Assembly (NCBI GenBank): GCA_011369445.1
Contig: DRQF01000122.1
Coordinates: 1-47,810 of the forward strand
DNA length: 47,810 nucleotides
From: Planctomycetota bacterium
GTDB taxonomy: Bacteria > Planctomycetota > GCA-002687715 > DRQF01
Reading direction: 5' to 3'
Both the position numbers and the translations under genes were made by a program. Below the pieces are notes generated by a model. The model was not told where the DNA came from and did no database searches. It saw nothing but the letters and a program-made list of their open reading frames with translations. Below are positions 18,806 through 28,702 of this stretch, one piece after another; positions within the stretch are counted from its first letter, which is position 1, and each line of letters opens with the position of its first letter.

Positions 18806-18835
18806 ATTAGAAACACCTCGAAACGGGTTCGTCAA
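18806..18835 (-). promoter_or_regulatory. Sigma-70-like promoter candidate for the sugar transferase/deacetylase unit
   Basis: Minus strand TTGACG-N18-TCTAAT (18835 to 18806), about 180 nt upstream of the sugar transferase start in a locally AT-richer intergenic region. Confidence 0.5.
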
Positions 18836-19145
18836 ACACCTTACCCCCTCCCATAGAGGGAGACGCTTGCTAACTTACTGAGGGGACGCGAATTCCCTGG
18901 AACGGGAGCCGTCCTGCGGAAAACGGTCGCGGCACCACCTCAACATTCTTGTCGACCTTCGCCAGCGCAAAGCTGCAAGCCTGGAGAAAACCCGTGCACC
19001 GGCGCAGCATCGTCCGTGGAAGGCTCTGTCGAACAAGTAGTTAGCCGGACCGGATCCGAGAAAGCTCGCTTCGCCCGGGACGTAAGAGCTGCTAGGTTCC
19101 TGTTCAGCCAGTCCCGCAACCTGCGACAAAATGGAGGCATCCCCG

Positions 19146-19826
19146 ATGGGCCAACACCTCGATCGTTATCCGAACAGTCCCATGCTCACCTCGCGCGACG
19201 TCCGGAAAAGTTTGGATTTCTACACGAAGATACTGGGCTTCTCCCTCGACGAATGTTGGCCCGACGAGGCCCATCCGATGTGGGCGAGCCTCTCCAAGGA
19301 CCGCCAGTGCCTCATGGTGGGCTGCCCCCCTCAGGAGGAAATGTGTGCCGCCAAGGAGCTCGCCGAGGATCGTCGCGCGTGGTGGTCTGACTTGAAGAAG
19401 GCCTTCGAATCCCACCCGGCAGGGGTGGGCGTCGCCCTGTATTTCACCGTCCCCGATGTGGACGCCCTTCACGCGTCGATCATCGAGAAAGGTGGCTCCC
19501 CCGCCACCACCCCCGAAAACCAGTTCTACGGCCTGCGGGAATTCGGGGTCGTCGATCCCGACGGCTACCATCTCGTCTTCTACACGCCCATCGCCATGAG
19601 CACATGCCAATCCTGCGGCATGCCTCTCACCGACGCGAAGCCAGGCCAGATGTATTGCTCCTACTGCACGGACGACAACGGCAACCTGAAGCCGTACGAA
19701 GAGATCCTCGAGGGAACGATTCAAGGCTACTTCATGGGCATGCAGAACATGGAGCGCCCCCAGGCGGAAGTGGCCGCGAAAGAACATCTCTCCAAGATGC
19801 CGGCCTGGTCCGCTCGGAAGGACTGA
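19146..19826 (+). CDS. VOC/glyoxalase-like protein fused to C-terminal zinc-ribbon domain
   Basis: LTSRDVRKSLDFYTKILGF...GVVDPDGYHLVFY (VOC) and CQSCGMPLTDAKPGQMYCSYCTDDNGNLKPYEEILEG (zinc ribbon). Confidence 0.85.
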   Translation: MGQHLDRYPNSPMLTSRDVRKSLDFYTKILGFSLDECWPDEAHPMWASLSKDRQCLMVGCPPQEEMCAAKELAEDRRAWWSDLKKAFESHPAGVGVALYFTVPDVDALHASIIEKGGSPATTPENQFYGLREFGVVDPDGYHLVFYTPIAMSTCQSCGMPLTDAKPGQMYCSYCTDDNGNLKPYEEILEGTIQGYFMGMQNMERPQAEVAAKEHLSKMPAWSARKD

Positions 19827-19854
19827 GGGTGCGTCCCCCGACGGGCTCGCGCGT

Positions 19855-21960
19855 TCAGTGAAGCCTGCGGACGATCGGTCGGCGATCTTCGATGCGTCGC
19901 CGCAGATCGTAGACCCTCACGTTCCACGCGCCGGTCCACCGCCAGGCGTCCCTCTCGAAATCCGGCGTGTCGGGGCCGCCCCGAAAAGGGATGGGCCATC
20001 CGGTCCAGTGGATGCGTCGATGACCGCCGACAATCTCGATGCAGTCGTAGTGTGATTTCAGGTCGTCGTAGAAGGCGGTCCAATGCGGGAAACGTGTGCG
20101 CTTGTGACGGCTCACGTAGTTGTCATAGGAAACTTCGCTGGTCACGAGCCATTCCGCGGGATGGCCCTCTCGAACAGGATGAGCCCTCTGCTCCCGATGG
20201 AACTGGCGCCGTTCCCAGGCGCGACCCGGTTCCTTGAGAAAGGCGGGAGTTCGTTTGGGAAGAGCAGCCCTCGCGATGCGCAGACGTTCCACGGGCGGCG
20301 CCTTCGGCCCTCCTGGGAATACGGGCGGAAGGATGTCCCAAAGACCGTCGTATCCGGTGTACGCCCCCGGATCGAGACTCGGTCCCTTTTCCGACTGCCA
20401 AGGCTTGAGCATGACAATGACGTCGTACCGACGATGAGCGTAGCGTCGCGCGGCCTCTTTCTCGGCCACGTACCGCACGCGATCGTGTTCGAACTCGGCA
20501 ATCCGGCGCTGGTGATGACGCCAGCCCCCGCTCCCCTCCTCGAGCACGTTCATGCGCCGTTTCGACCGCTCGATCTCGTCATCGATGCGAGCGAGGATCC
20601 AGTCGAAGCGCTCCGTGTTCGGGATCAGGGGAAGGATCTCTCCATCATTGACGACGGTGGAGTCGGCGGGGACATTGTCTTGGAGCCATTCCCAAGCCCG
20701 CCGATAGCTGTGCTCGCGGTAAACGTTTTGGAGGTGGGTCGCGTGAGACCAGACGGGAAACCCAGGCAAGGGAAGCACAAGAACAGCGGACAGACCCCAC
20801 CGCACAAGGCGACGCCGGCTCTCCCAGACGCGATCCAACGCCACGGCCGCGAAGAGCGCCATGAAAGGTAGAAGGATCACGAGATGGTTGGCCCGCGTAT
20901 AGAGGAAATTGGCGGCCGTAAGGAGGAAGAGAAGAACGAGAACGCTGGTCATGGCCAGTACGGCTCCCGGCCTCCTCTTCGGGTCGCGAATCGCCATCAC
21001 AGCTCCCAGGACTGACAGTATGGTCAACGGGAGGGTGGCCACCGACCAGCTCGCAAGTTCTCGAAGCGCTCGTGCGAGCAGCACCCATAAGGGCGAGGTC
21101 GCGGGGTCCACCTCGCCAACGGCGAAACCGATCATCCTGCCCAGATGCTGGAGTTGGGGCTTGAGGATCGTCTCGAAGTAGGTCGGGTCCAAGAAGTTGT
21201 AGGGTGAACCGACGAAGCCAGCGAGCACCATGGCCAGGAAGGCCGACCCCAGGAGAAACGCTCCCTTCGGCGCGCTCTCCGGTCTCTTGCGGACGCTCAT
21301 GAAATGGGCAGCCAGAAGTGTCGCCACGAGAGCGATTGGGCTGTACTTGACGGCCCAACCCAGTCCGATCCAAACGCCCGCGCCGATGTAGTTCCTTGGG
21401 ACGGCCCGGCCCTTGCCGATGGCGAGAATGAACGAAAAAGCGGCCACGGCGCAGAACGTGGCGAGGACGTCGTGCTTGGCGACCTGTGCCCAGAACACAT
21501 GCCCTGGTGTGATGGCCAAGAGCAACGCCGCAAGCAGACCGACCCTCAACGACCCCCATCGTCGACCGATTCCCAGCAGAAGCACGCAGGTCAAGGCGCC
21601 CCAAAAAGCGTTGCTCGCACGGGCGATGAGATAGAACGCACCCCGCTCCCGATTCAGGAAATGGGAGGCGAAATCAGCGGGTGAATCGTACTCGTGGATG
21701 ACGTAACGGCCGATGAGGTAATAGACGCCGAATTCGAAGAAATGCCGGTAGTAGCCGAGAGCAGGCTTGTTGAACCAATGGGGATTGAGGTCGAGTCCGG
21801 TCGAAGGATTCCAGAATGCGACGGAGCGCTCGACGTTGTTGATCTCGTCTGGATAGAAGCTCATCGGGTAGCCGTTCCCGGCAATCCCGGAGAGCCGCAG
21901 GCCGAATGCCACCACGAAGACCAGCAGCAACCATTTCTTCGGCGTCCGCTCAGAATTCAC
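19855..21960 (-). CDS. Membrane glycosyltransferase (GT39/ArnT-like, dolichyl-phosphate mannosyltransferase type)
   Basis: Multi-TM protein; PDEINNVERSVAFWNPS acidic first loop motif; GTG start at 21960 overlapping the preceding gene inferred from VNSERTPKKW. Confidence 0.75.
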   Translation of the reverse strand: MNSERTPKKWLLLVFVVAFGLRLSGIAGNGYPMSFYPDEINNVERSVAFWNPSTGLDLNPHWFNKPALGYYRHFFEFGVYYLIGRYVIHEYDSPADFASHFLNRERGAFYLIARASNAFWGALTCVLLLGIGRRWGSLRVGLLAALLLAITPGHVFWAQVAKHDVLATFCAVAAFSFILAIGKGRAVPRNYIGAGVWIGLGWAVKYSPIALVATLLAAHFMSVRKRPESAPKGAFLLGSAFLAMVLAGFVGSPYNFLDPTYFETILKPQLQHLGRMIGFAVGEVDPATSPLWVLLARALRELASWSVATLPLTILSVLGAVMAIRDPKRRPGAVLAMTSVLVLLFLLTAANFLYTRANHLVILLPFMALFAAVALDRVWESRRRLVRWGLSAVLVLPLPGFPVWSHATHLQNVYREHSYRRAWEWLQDNVPADSTVVNDGEILPLIPNTERFDWILARIDDEIERSKRRMNVLEEGSGGWRHHQRRIAEFEHDRVRYVAEKEAARRYAHRRYDVIVMLKPWQSEKGPSLDPGAYTGYDGLWDILPPVFPGGPKAPPVERLRIARAALPKRTPAFLKEPGRAWERRQFHREQRAHPVREGHPAEWLVTSEVSYDNYVSRHKRTRFPHWTAFYDDLKSHYDCIEIVGGHRRIHWTGWPIPFRGGPDTPDFERDAWRWTGAWNVRVYDLRRRIEDRRPIVRRLH

Positions 21961-23131
21961 CCAGGGCCTCCTCGAATACGGTCGAGACGTCCTCCGCGAC
22001 ATCGTCCCAGTCCTGGCGGCGCCCCCACTTCGAGATCGCCGTGCGGTTCCAGGACCGATCGAGTGCCTCAAGAATCGCCGCGGCCATTCCATCCTCGTCG
22101 TCGAAGGGGACGACGAGCCCGTGATCCTCGGCTCCCACGACCTCCCGGTTGCCGCCCACATCGGTGGTGACCACCGGCGTGCCGCAGGCCAGGGATTCCT
22201 GAAGCACGTTCGCCCAGCCCTCGTTGCTCGTCGACAAGACGAAAAGATCCGCGGCCCGGTAGAAATCGGCGAGTTCCTCGTGGGGTCGCTCGCCAAGCAT
22301 GAGGACGCGGTCCCCCAGACCGAGATCGCGAATCGAGGCCTCCAAGTCCCTTCGAAAATCGCCCTCGACACTCCCTCCCCCCACGAGCACGTAGAGCAAG
22401 TCCGGGTGCCGTTCCAACAGGCGTGGCAGGATGCGAATCACTCTATGGGCCCCCTTCCTCGGTACGAGCCCCCCCACGGTCAGAAGAAGGGGCCGACAGG
22501 GAGGGAGACCCAGTCGCGCCACCGCCTGGTCCCTCTCCCCAGGCCGAAACAGACCCGTGTCGATGCCGTTGGGGATCACGCGACAGTCGAAGTCGACGTC
22601 GCGGCCGACGAGGCGTCGCGCCTCGTCCGCCAGGGATCGAGACACCGCGACGACGCGCGTTGCGCCCAGCAAGGCCTCGCGAATGCGCCCTCTCCTGCGA
22701 TCGGCCAGATAGCTCGGAAACGTGCCCCTCAAAGTGATCACCGAGGGGATTCCCAAACGTTCCGCGACACGGACGGCCGCGTAGCCGGCCGGGTAAGCGA
22801 AGTGGGCGTCGAGGAGGTCGGGCCGGAACGGTGAATCGCGAAGGGCCCGCTGCACGGACACGGCCAGACTGGGCCCGTCCCAGGTCTTGAAGACGCCCGG
22901 GACATAGGGGAAACGCAGGTCTCGTACGAGGACGCCGTCGACGGATTCCTTCTTTGGAAAGGGACGTCTCGCTTCCTTGCGGAACCAGCGGAACCCCGGG
23001 CACCAAGGACGACACCGCCAGACCTCCAGGGCATGCCGCCCCGCCAAGCCCTTGAGCCGCTCTTTGATGAAGACTCCCTGCGCGGGGGCAACCGCCGAGG
23101 GGAAAATCGTGCTGAGCGAAAGGACGTTCAT
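21950..23131 (-). CDS. Glycosyltransferase family 4
   Basis: LLTVGGLVPRKGAHRVIRILPRLLERHPDLLYVLVGGGSVEGDFRRDLEASIRDLGLGDRVLMLGERPHEELADFYRAADLFVLSTSNEGWANVLQESLACGTPVVTTDVGGNREVV; start at 23131 (MNVLSLSTIFP). Confidence 0.93.
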   Translation of the reverse strand: MNVLSLSTIFPSAVAPAQGVFIKERLKGLAGRHALEVWRCRPWCPGFRWFRKEARRPFPKKESVDGVLVRDLRFPYVPGVFKTWDGPSLAVSVQRALRDSPFRPDLLDAHFAYPAGYAAVRVAERLGIPSVITLRGTFPSYLADRRRGRIREALLGATRVVAVSRSLADEARRLVGRDVDFDCRVIPNGIDTGLFRPGERDQAVARLGLPPCRPLLLTVGGLVPRKGAHRVIRILPRLLERHPDLLYVLVGGGSVEGDFRRDLEASIRDLGLGDRVLMLGERPHEELADFYRAADLFVLSTSNEGWANVLQESLACGTPVVTTDVGGNREVVGAEDHGLVVPFDDEDGMAAAILEALDRSWNRTAISKWGRRQDWDDVAEDVSTVFEEALGEF

Positions 23132-25017
23132 GATCCTTTTCGTCCGAACCGTTCCAACCAGGTCGCGAAGACGAGAGCCAACCAGAGAACCCGGGCATGA
23201 TCCCGTTGCCCACGTCGGTGGGCCTCGAAACGACTCGCGAGAGCCGAGAGGTTCAAGAAACTGTCGAGGCCTCCTGGTGTGTCCAGCACTCGGTCCCGGA
23301 AGACGTCGGCCAGGTCCCTTCGCATCCAACCAGCGAGGGGCGGCGCAAACCCGCGCTTGGGAGCCCACGCCCAGTCGTCGCCTAGCTTTTCCGCGGCCAG
23401 TCTTCGGAGCAGGTACTTCGACTGTTTTCCCTGCATCTTCAGTTCGGCGGGAATCCGAAACGCCAGATTCACCATCTTTTGATCGAGAAGAGGAGATCGC
23501 ACCTCCAACGAGTTCGCCATGCTCATGCGGTCGACTTTCGTGAGGACCCCGTCCGCCAGATAGCTCTTCAGATCCACATGCAGGAGCCGACGGAGAAGAT
23601 CCCCTTCACCCGCATCGCGGAATCGTTCCTCCATGAGGGCGCGCGCCGACCAATCCCCCAAGGAGGCCCGGAAGTCGCCCCCGTAGAGTTCCTGCTTGTC
23701 CTCCGGGCGAAAGATCGACATGTCGAGAAAGTAGGCCTCTTCCGGGGAAACGGAAAGGTTGCGCAACCCCCACTTCAGACGCAGCGGTTTGGGGAAACCG
23801 TCGAGCTTCGGGTAGGCGCGCGCCACGGCGCCTACCACCCGGCGAAGCGTCGGCGAAAGATGCGCGCGAACCCGATCGATTGCCAGATTCTGGCCGTATC
23901 GCCATGCGTACCCACCGAAGGTCTCATCCCCGCCATCCCCCGAGAGGGCCACCTTCACCTCGCTTCGCGTGGCCCGCGAAACCATGAAACTCGGGAGGGC
24001 GCTGGAGTCGCCGAAGGGCTCGTCGAGATAGGAGGTCACCGCATCGAGTACGCTCAACACGTCGTCGGACATCCGCTTTTTCTCGTGGATGAGCCCCAGC
24101 CGGCTCGCCAGTCGCTCGATGCGCCCCATCTCCGCGTCGTCGTCATCGGAAAAAAGGATCGTCGTGGCCTTCAGCGGTCGCGGAGATAGAGACTGGGCCT
24201 CCTCGACGACCAACCCGGAATCGATCCCTCCCGAGAGGAAGACCCCCAGAGGGACGTCGGACCTCAGCCGAATGCGTGTCGCCTCGTGAAGGGTCTCCTC
24301 GATGCGTTCGAGGGCCACCTTCTCGTCCGTCACGGAATCTTCCGTCGGAGGGCGCCAGTATTCTCGAACGCGAATCCCCTTGGCATCACGCACGAGCAAG
24401 TGGGCCGCCGGAAGTTTTTGGACGTTTCGAAAGACGGTGAGCGGAGCCGGAATGTACTGGAACGTGAAGAACGCATCCACCGCCCGGGGGTCGACGTCGC
24501 GAGGAAGGTCCGGAACGGTGAGAAGGGCCTTCAGCTCGCTCGCGAATAGGAATCGTCCACCCATCTCGGTCCAGTAGACGGGCTTTTTCCCCAGGCGATC
24601 ACGCACGAGTACGAGGCGATCGTTCTTTCGGTCCATGAGCGCGATGGCAAACATGCCGCGCAAGTGATCCACGAAGTCGAGGCCGTGCCGTTCATACAGA
24701 TGCGGGATGACCTCGACGTCGGACCGCGTCCTGAATCGAACCCCCGCACCCTCCAAATCCCTCCGCAGCTCGACGTAGTTGTAGATCTCGCCGTTGACGA
24801 CGGTGACGATCGAGTCATCCGCGTTCCCCTGGGGTTGGTCGCCGGTCTCGAGGTCGATGATCGCCAGCCGCGCATGCCCGAGAACGACACCGCCATAGCT
24901 CTCCTGGGTGGTGCCATCGGGACCACGAAGCTCCAGAGCCCGACACATCTGCTCGACCTCGACGCGGCTTCTCGCCAGACGCCCCACGGGAGCAATGACC
25001 CCAGCGATCCCACACAC
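23128..25017 (-). CDS. Asparagine synthase (glutamine-hydrolysing), XrtA-associated amidotransferase type
   Basis: N-term MCGIAGVI (class II glutaminase), LGVFLSGGIDSGLV (ATP-PPase loop), SGDGGDETFGGY. Confidence 0.93.
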   Translation of the reverse strand: MCGIAGVIAPVGRLARSRVEVEQMCRALELRGPDGTTQESYGGVVLGHARLAIIDLETGDQPQGNADDSIVTVVNGEIYNYVELRRDLEGAGVRFRTRSDVEVIPHLYERHGLDFVDHLRGMFAIALMDRKNDRLVLVRDRLGKKPVYWTEMGGRFLFASELKALLTVPDLPRDVDPRAVDAFFTFQYIPAPLTVFRNVQKLPAAHLLVRDAKGIRVREYWRPPTEDSVTDEKVALERIEETLHEATRIRLRSDVPLGVFLSGGIDSGLVVEEAQSLSPRPLKATTILFSDDDDAEMGRIERLASRLGLIHEKKRMSDDVLSVLDAVTSYLDEPFGDSSALPSFMVSRATRSEVKVALSGDGGDETFGGYAWRYGQNLAIDRVRAHLSPTLRRVVGAVARAYPKLDGFPKPLRLKWGLRNLSVSPEEAYFLDMSIFRPEDKQELYGGDFRASLGDWSARALMEERFRDAGEGDLLRRLLHVDLKSYLADGVLTKVDRMSMANSLEVRSPLLDQKMVNLAFRIPAELKMQGKQSKYLLRRLAAEKLGDDWAWAPKRGFAPPLAGWMRRDLADVFRDRVLDTPGGLDSFLNLSALASRFEAHRRGQRDHARVLWLALVFATWLERFGRKGS

Positions 25018-25021
25018 TGGA

Positions 25022-26380
25022 TCAGGACTCCAGGGAGGGCGACGTGGACGCCCATGGCCGTGTTCGAACGGCTGAGGGACCGACGGCGGGCCGCTGCCGC
25101 CTGGCCAGGTCCTTCACGACCAAGACGAAGGCCGTGGATGCACCGAAGTACCACCACAAGAAGTCGATCTTGAAGTGGCTCCCGAACACCGATGCGATGA
25201 TGAAGGCCCACATGCTGGCCTCCATGACCTGACTCGTGATCCAGACGCGCAATCGCAGCTCCTCCGGCAAATGAATCCTGCGCACGGAATAGCAATTCAC
25301 GAAGTACATCACGAAAAGGAGGAAGAACGGAATCGCGCCGATCAACCCTCCCTCGGCCAGGGCCTGAATGAACGTGTTGTGACAGACGAACCCGGTGTAG
25401 CCCTTCACACCCTCCAGAGCCGGATCGTAAGGGCGTGGTGTGTCGCCTGCGAAAAATCCCGTGTATCGAGGCGAGAGAATCTGGAAGTTGTCATGCCCGA
25501 CGCCGGTGATGGGTGACTCCTTGAACATCGCCCACCCGGCCTTCCACAGCTCAATCCGGCTTTGCGCCGCGAAACCTCGGTCTTCCTTGCCCGCGAAAAT
25601 CGTCTTGTAGCGCTCCCATTTCGCCTCGGGAGTGATGGCCACGAACATGGCCACGAACAGCAATGCGGTCCCGGCACCTAGCATCACGCGACGCGATCGG
25701 ACCACCAGGAAGAAGAAGATCATGGCAAGCGTCAGCACACCGCCGCGAGAGCCCGTCCCGGTGACGGCTAGAAGCAGGAGCGGAGTGAGCGCGATCGCAA
25801 ATCGTTTTTCCCACTTCTTCCCGTAGAGAAATCGGAAGTAGAGCAAGGGTAGAGCCATCACGAAGGTCATGGCGAGGTAGTTGGAGCCCCCGCCCTGGGC
25901 CGCCGAAACGTTGGCTCGGGCAGCGTCGCCGGAGCCGAGGGTGATGATCACGACGGACTTGAGGGTCCACAGATTGAAGAGGATGTTCGCCCAGAGGAAG
26001 TACTCGATATCCTTCAGATGCCTGAAGAGCTGGATCACCAGAAATTGAACGATGACGAGCTTCAGAATGATGACTGTCGTGTCATAGGAGATGTCGGGGC
26101 TCACACGGGCCGTCGCGCTGGAGACCAGCATGCCAAGCAAAAGGAGGCCCGAAACGACCAAAGAGGGCGTGATTCTCAGATCCTTGGCCCTCATCGCCCA
26201 TCCGGCGATGGTGCAAAGCGTGATCCAGTAGACGGGCTGCCACCAACTCGGCTGCTGCCAGACCCCCGGTCGGAAATAGTAGAGCAGCATCGTGGAGTAG
26301 ACGCCCCAGAGGGGTTTCCTGAGGGCCACGATCATGAGGATCGGCACGATGACGAGCATGACCGCAAAGCGCAGTGACAT
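25022..26380 (-). CDS. O-antigen ligase/Wzy-like protein (exosortase-associated O-glycosylation ligase type)
   Basis: Multi-TM; YFRPGVWQQPSWWQPVYW; SRGGVLTLAM; GVGHDNFQIL...CHNTFIQALAEGGLIGAIPFFLLF. Confidence 0.85.
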   Translation of the reverse strand: MSLRFAVMLVIVPILMIVALRKPLWGVYSTMLLYYFRPGVWQQPSWWQPVYWITLCTIAGWAMRAKDLRITPSLVVSGLLLLGMLVSSATARVSPDISYDTTVIILKLVIVQFLVIQLFRHLKDIEYFLWANILFNLWTLKSVVIITLGSGDAARANVSAAQGGGSNYLAMTFVMALPLLYFRFLYGKKWEKRFAIALTPLLLLAVTGTGSRGGVLTLAMIFFFLVVRSRRVMLGAGTALLFVAMFVAITPEAKWERYKTIFAGKEDRGFAAQSRIELWKAGWAMFKESPITGVGHDNFQILSPRYTGFFAGDTPRPYDPALEGVKGYTGFVCHNTFIQALAEGGLIGAIPFFLLFVMYFVNCYSVRRIHLPEELRLRVWITSQVMEASMWAFIIASVFGSHFKIDFLWWYFGASTAFVLVVKDLARRQRPAVGPSAVRTRPWASTSPSLES

Positions 26381-27505
26381 CTATCGCCCCTCCATGACTG
26401 GGCGCCCGACAGCGCTGCCCGCGACCTCTTCGTAGAGTGAGGTGTACCGCTCCACCATACGCTCCAGAGTAAACCTCTCCGTCACACGATCCCGCCCCGC
26501 CGCCCCGAGACGACGGCGCTCGTCCGCGTCGTCCCGCAACCGCTCGAGCGCACACCGCAGAGCGGTGGTGTCGCCCGAGGGGACGAGTACGGCCTCGTCA
26601 TCGCGACCGACCACATCCGCGTTGCCGCCCACGTCCGTGGCGATCACCGGCACGCCGCAGGCCATCGCCTCCACGAGCGTGTTCGACATGCCCTCGTAGA
26701 TGGAGGGCTGGACGAAGACGTCCGCTGCCTTCAGGACGGCGGGAACGTCCTTGCGGAGGCCCAAGAACACGACGGCGGAGCCGAGACCGAGATCGCGAAC
26801 GAGCGCTTCCAATCGCCCCCGCTCGGGTCCGTCCCCGGCGATCACGAGCCGGTCCGTGGGCGCTCGATTGCGGCACGCGTGAAACGCCCGAATGAGGAGG
26901 GAAAAGTTCTTGACCGGATCGAGACGCCCCACGGCGGAGACCGTATACGAGGACCTCAGCCCCTCGTCGGCCTCGTGCTCGCCCACACGCGCCAAATCGA
27001 TGCCGTTCGGAATCACCTCGACCATTCGCTCGGGGACGCGAAAGTCCCTCACGTATTCCCTTTTCATCGTGGGAGTGAGCGTGACGATCCGGTCCGTTCG
27101 GAACGCAAGAAGCCGCCCCAAGACCCGCCTTCGCAGGATCTCGCCCCGCGCGTTGTGAACATCCCTCCCGTGAAATCCGTGGACGCATGCCTTGACGCCA
27201 GCAGCCCGCGCTGCGCGAATGCCATCCGGATAGGTCCCCCAGTTTCTCGTATGAAGGACTTGGGGTGACAGTTCCTTCAAAGCTTCGGCCACACGCCGCC
27301 ATGCGCGGGGGACGCGGCCCCGCTCGAGCCCGAGCGATTGCACCTTCCCCGCGTTCAGCCTCCAAGAGAGGTCCGTCTCGGGCCACATGGAGAGGACGAC
27401 GTGTTCTACCCGGAGGGCATCGGAGTGATTGATCAGGTTCACGATCCCGTTCTGAAGCCCGCCGGTGTCGAAGGAGGTCACGAGATGGACGACGCGGAGG
27501 CTCAT
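26381..27505 (-). CDS. Glycosyltransferase family 4 (resembling the XrtA-associated TIGR03088 type)
   Basis: VVHLVTSFDTGGLQNGIVNLINH; VSAVGRLDPVKNFSLLIRAF; PSIYEGMSNTLVEAMACGVPVIATDVGGNADVV. Confidence 0.88.
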   Translation of the reverse strand: MSLRVVHLVTSFDTGGLQNGIVNLINHSDALRVEHVVLSMWPETDLSWRLNAGKVQSLGLERGRVPRAWRRVAEALKELSPQVLHTRNWGTYPDGIRAARAAGVKACVHGFHGRDVHNARGEILRRRVLGRLLAFRTDRIVTLTPTMKREYVRDFRVPERMVEVIPNGIDLARVGEHEADEGLRSSYTVSAVGRLDPVKNFSLLIRAFHACRNRAPTDRLVIAGDGPERGRLEALVRDLGLGSAVVFLGLRKDVPAVLKAADVFVQPSIYEGMSNTLVEAMACGVPVIATDVGGNADVVGRDDEAVLVPSGDTTALRCALERLRDDADERRRLGAAGRDRVTERFTLERMVERYTSLYEEVAGSAVGRPVMEGR

Positions 27506-28698
27506 GAGCAGGCCTCCGCGGCGGCGCATTCCTCGAGGAGCCTCTCCATGGCCGTCTCGCAGGACCGCCATTCGAAACGATCCGCCACGAAGCGTCGCGC
27601 CGCCTCACCCATGGCCCGGGCGGCTCCCCGGTCACCGAGAACCTTGATCGCGGCGCGTGCCAAGGCGTCCGCGCTCTCCCCCACTTCGAGATGCTTTCCG
27701 CTCTCGGCTCCCAGCGAAGAGAGGATCTTGGGCGTCGTCACGACCGGGAGTTCCCAGGACATCGCCTCGAGGACCTTGTTCTGAATCCCCCTGGCGATCC
27801 GCAGCGGAATCAGGGCCGCGGAAGCCTTCGCCAAGTGAGGCTCGAGGCTGTCCACGGCACCGTGGACCTCCACGCCGGGGAGGCCTCCCAGCTCGACGAC
27901 GTCCCGGGTGGGATTACGCCCAACGATGTGAAAGCTCGCTTCCGGAATGACCTCGCGAATTCGCGGAAGGATCTCCTTCGCCCCGAAGACAACGGCGTCG
28001 ACATTCGGAAGGTAGTCCATGGCGCCGATGAAAAGCAATCGGGGTTCCGGCCGATCCTCCGGGATGAGGCTCGACGGTGGCAAGTCGACACCGTTCCCGA
28101 TGACGTCGATGCGCGCCTCGGGCACCCGGGCACGCAGCATGGCGGCCTCAGGTTCCGTGCAGAGAACGGTCGCGTCGAAATCCCGAGCGATATCCTCTTC
28201 GTAAGCGGCGAGCCTCTTCCCTTCCATGGCGTAGAGACGCCGACGGAGGAGACGTTCCCGTTCGGAGTAGCTCGCAAACTTGGAGGAATCCACGTCCACC
28301 ATGTCCATCACCCGGGGAAGCGACGGGTGACGCTTCAGGTACTCGGCCGTCGTCGATGAGAAGCACAGGGCGACGTCGACGTCCTCCTTCGCCAAGATCG
28401 CGTCCACGGCTCTTTGCGACTCGGCCTGATGAAACCATGCCAGAGAGAGAGGATCGCTCCCGAGGAGTCGTCTCGCTGCCGAGAGGCCGGACGCCAGGCG
28501 AGGCATGGCCGCCACATGGACACTTCGACAATACTGGTCCAATGCCGCGACATGGGGCCGATCCCCCTCGTCATCCAGAAGGGTGACCAAGTGGATCTCG
28601 TGGTTCTCCGCAAGATGGGAGAGCCAGCGAAAAGAACGGATCTTGTCCCCCTTGTCCGGCGGGTAGGGGATTCGATGGACAAGGTAGAGAATGCGCAT
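27502..28698 (-). CDS. Glycosyltransferase (resembling the XrtA-associated TIGR03087 type)
   Basis: MRILYLVHRIPYPPDKGDKIRSFRWLSHLAENHEIHLVTLLDD; LLFIGAMDYLPNVDAVVFGAKEILPRIR. Confidence 0.88.
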   Translation of the reverse strand: MRILYLVHRIPYPPDKGDKIRSFRWLSHLAENHEIHLVTLLDDEGDRPHVAALDQYCRSVHVAAMPRLASGLSAARRLLGSDPLSLAWFHQAESQRAVDAILAKEDVDVALCFSSTTAEYLKRHPSLPRVMDMVDVDSSKFASYSERERLLRRRLYAMEGKRLAAYEEDIARDFDATVLCTEPEAAMLRARVPEARIDVIGNGVDLPPSSLIPEDRPEPRLLFIGAMDYLPNVDAVVFGAKEILPRIREVIPEASFHIVGRNPTRDVVELGGLPGVEVHGAVDSLEPHLAKASAALIPLRIARGIQNKVLEAMSWELPVVTTPKILSSLGAESGKHLEVGESADALARAAIKVLGDRGAARAMGEAARRFVADRFEWRSCETAMERLLEECAAAEACS

Positions 28699-28702
28699 GG
28701 TG

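Noticed and set aside
18926-19060. GEMM (c-di-GMP) riboswitch-like fragments upstream of the VOC gene (GCGCAAAGC ... GTAGTTAGCCGGACCGG)
   Set aside because: The upstream GGCAAACC/GNRA block of the GEMM consensus is missing; resemblance to two short conserved blocks only. An Infernal scan with RF01051 would settle it
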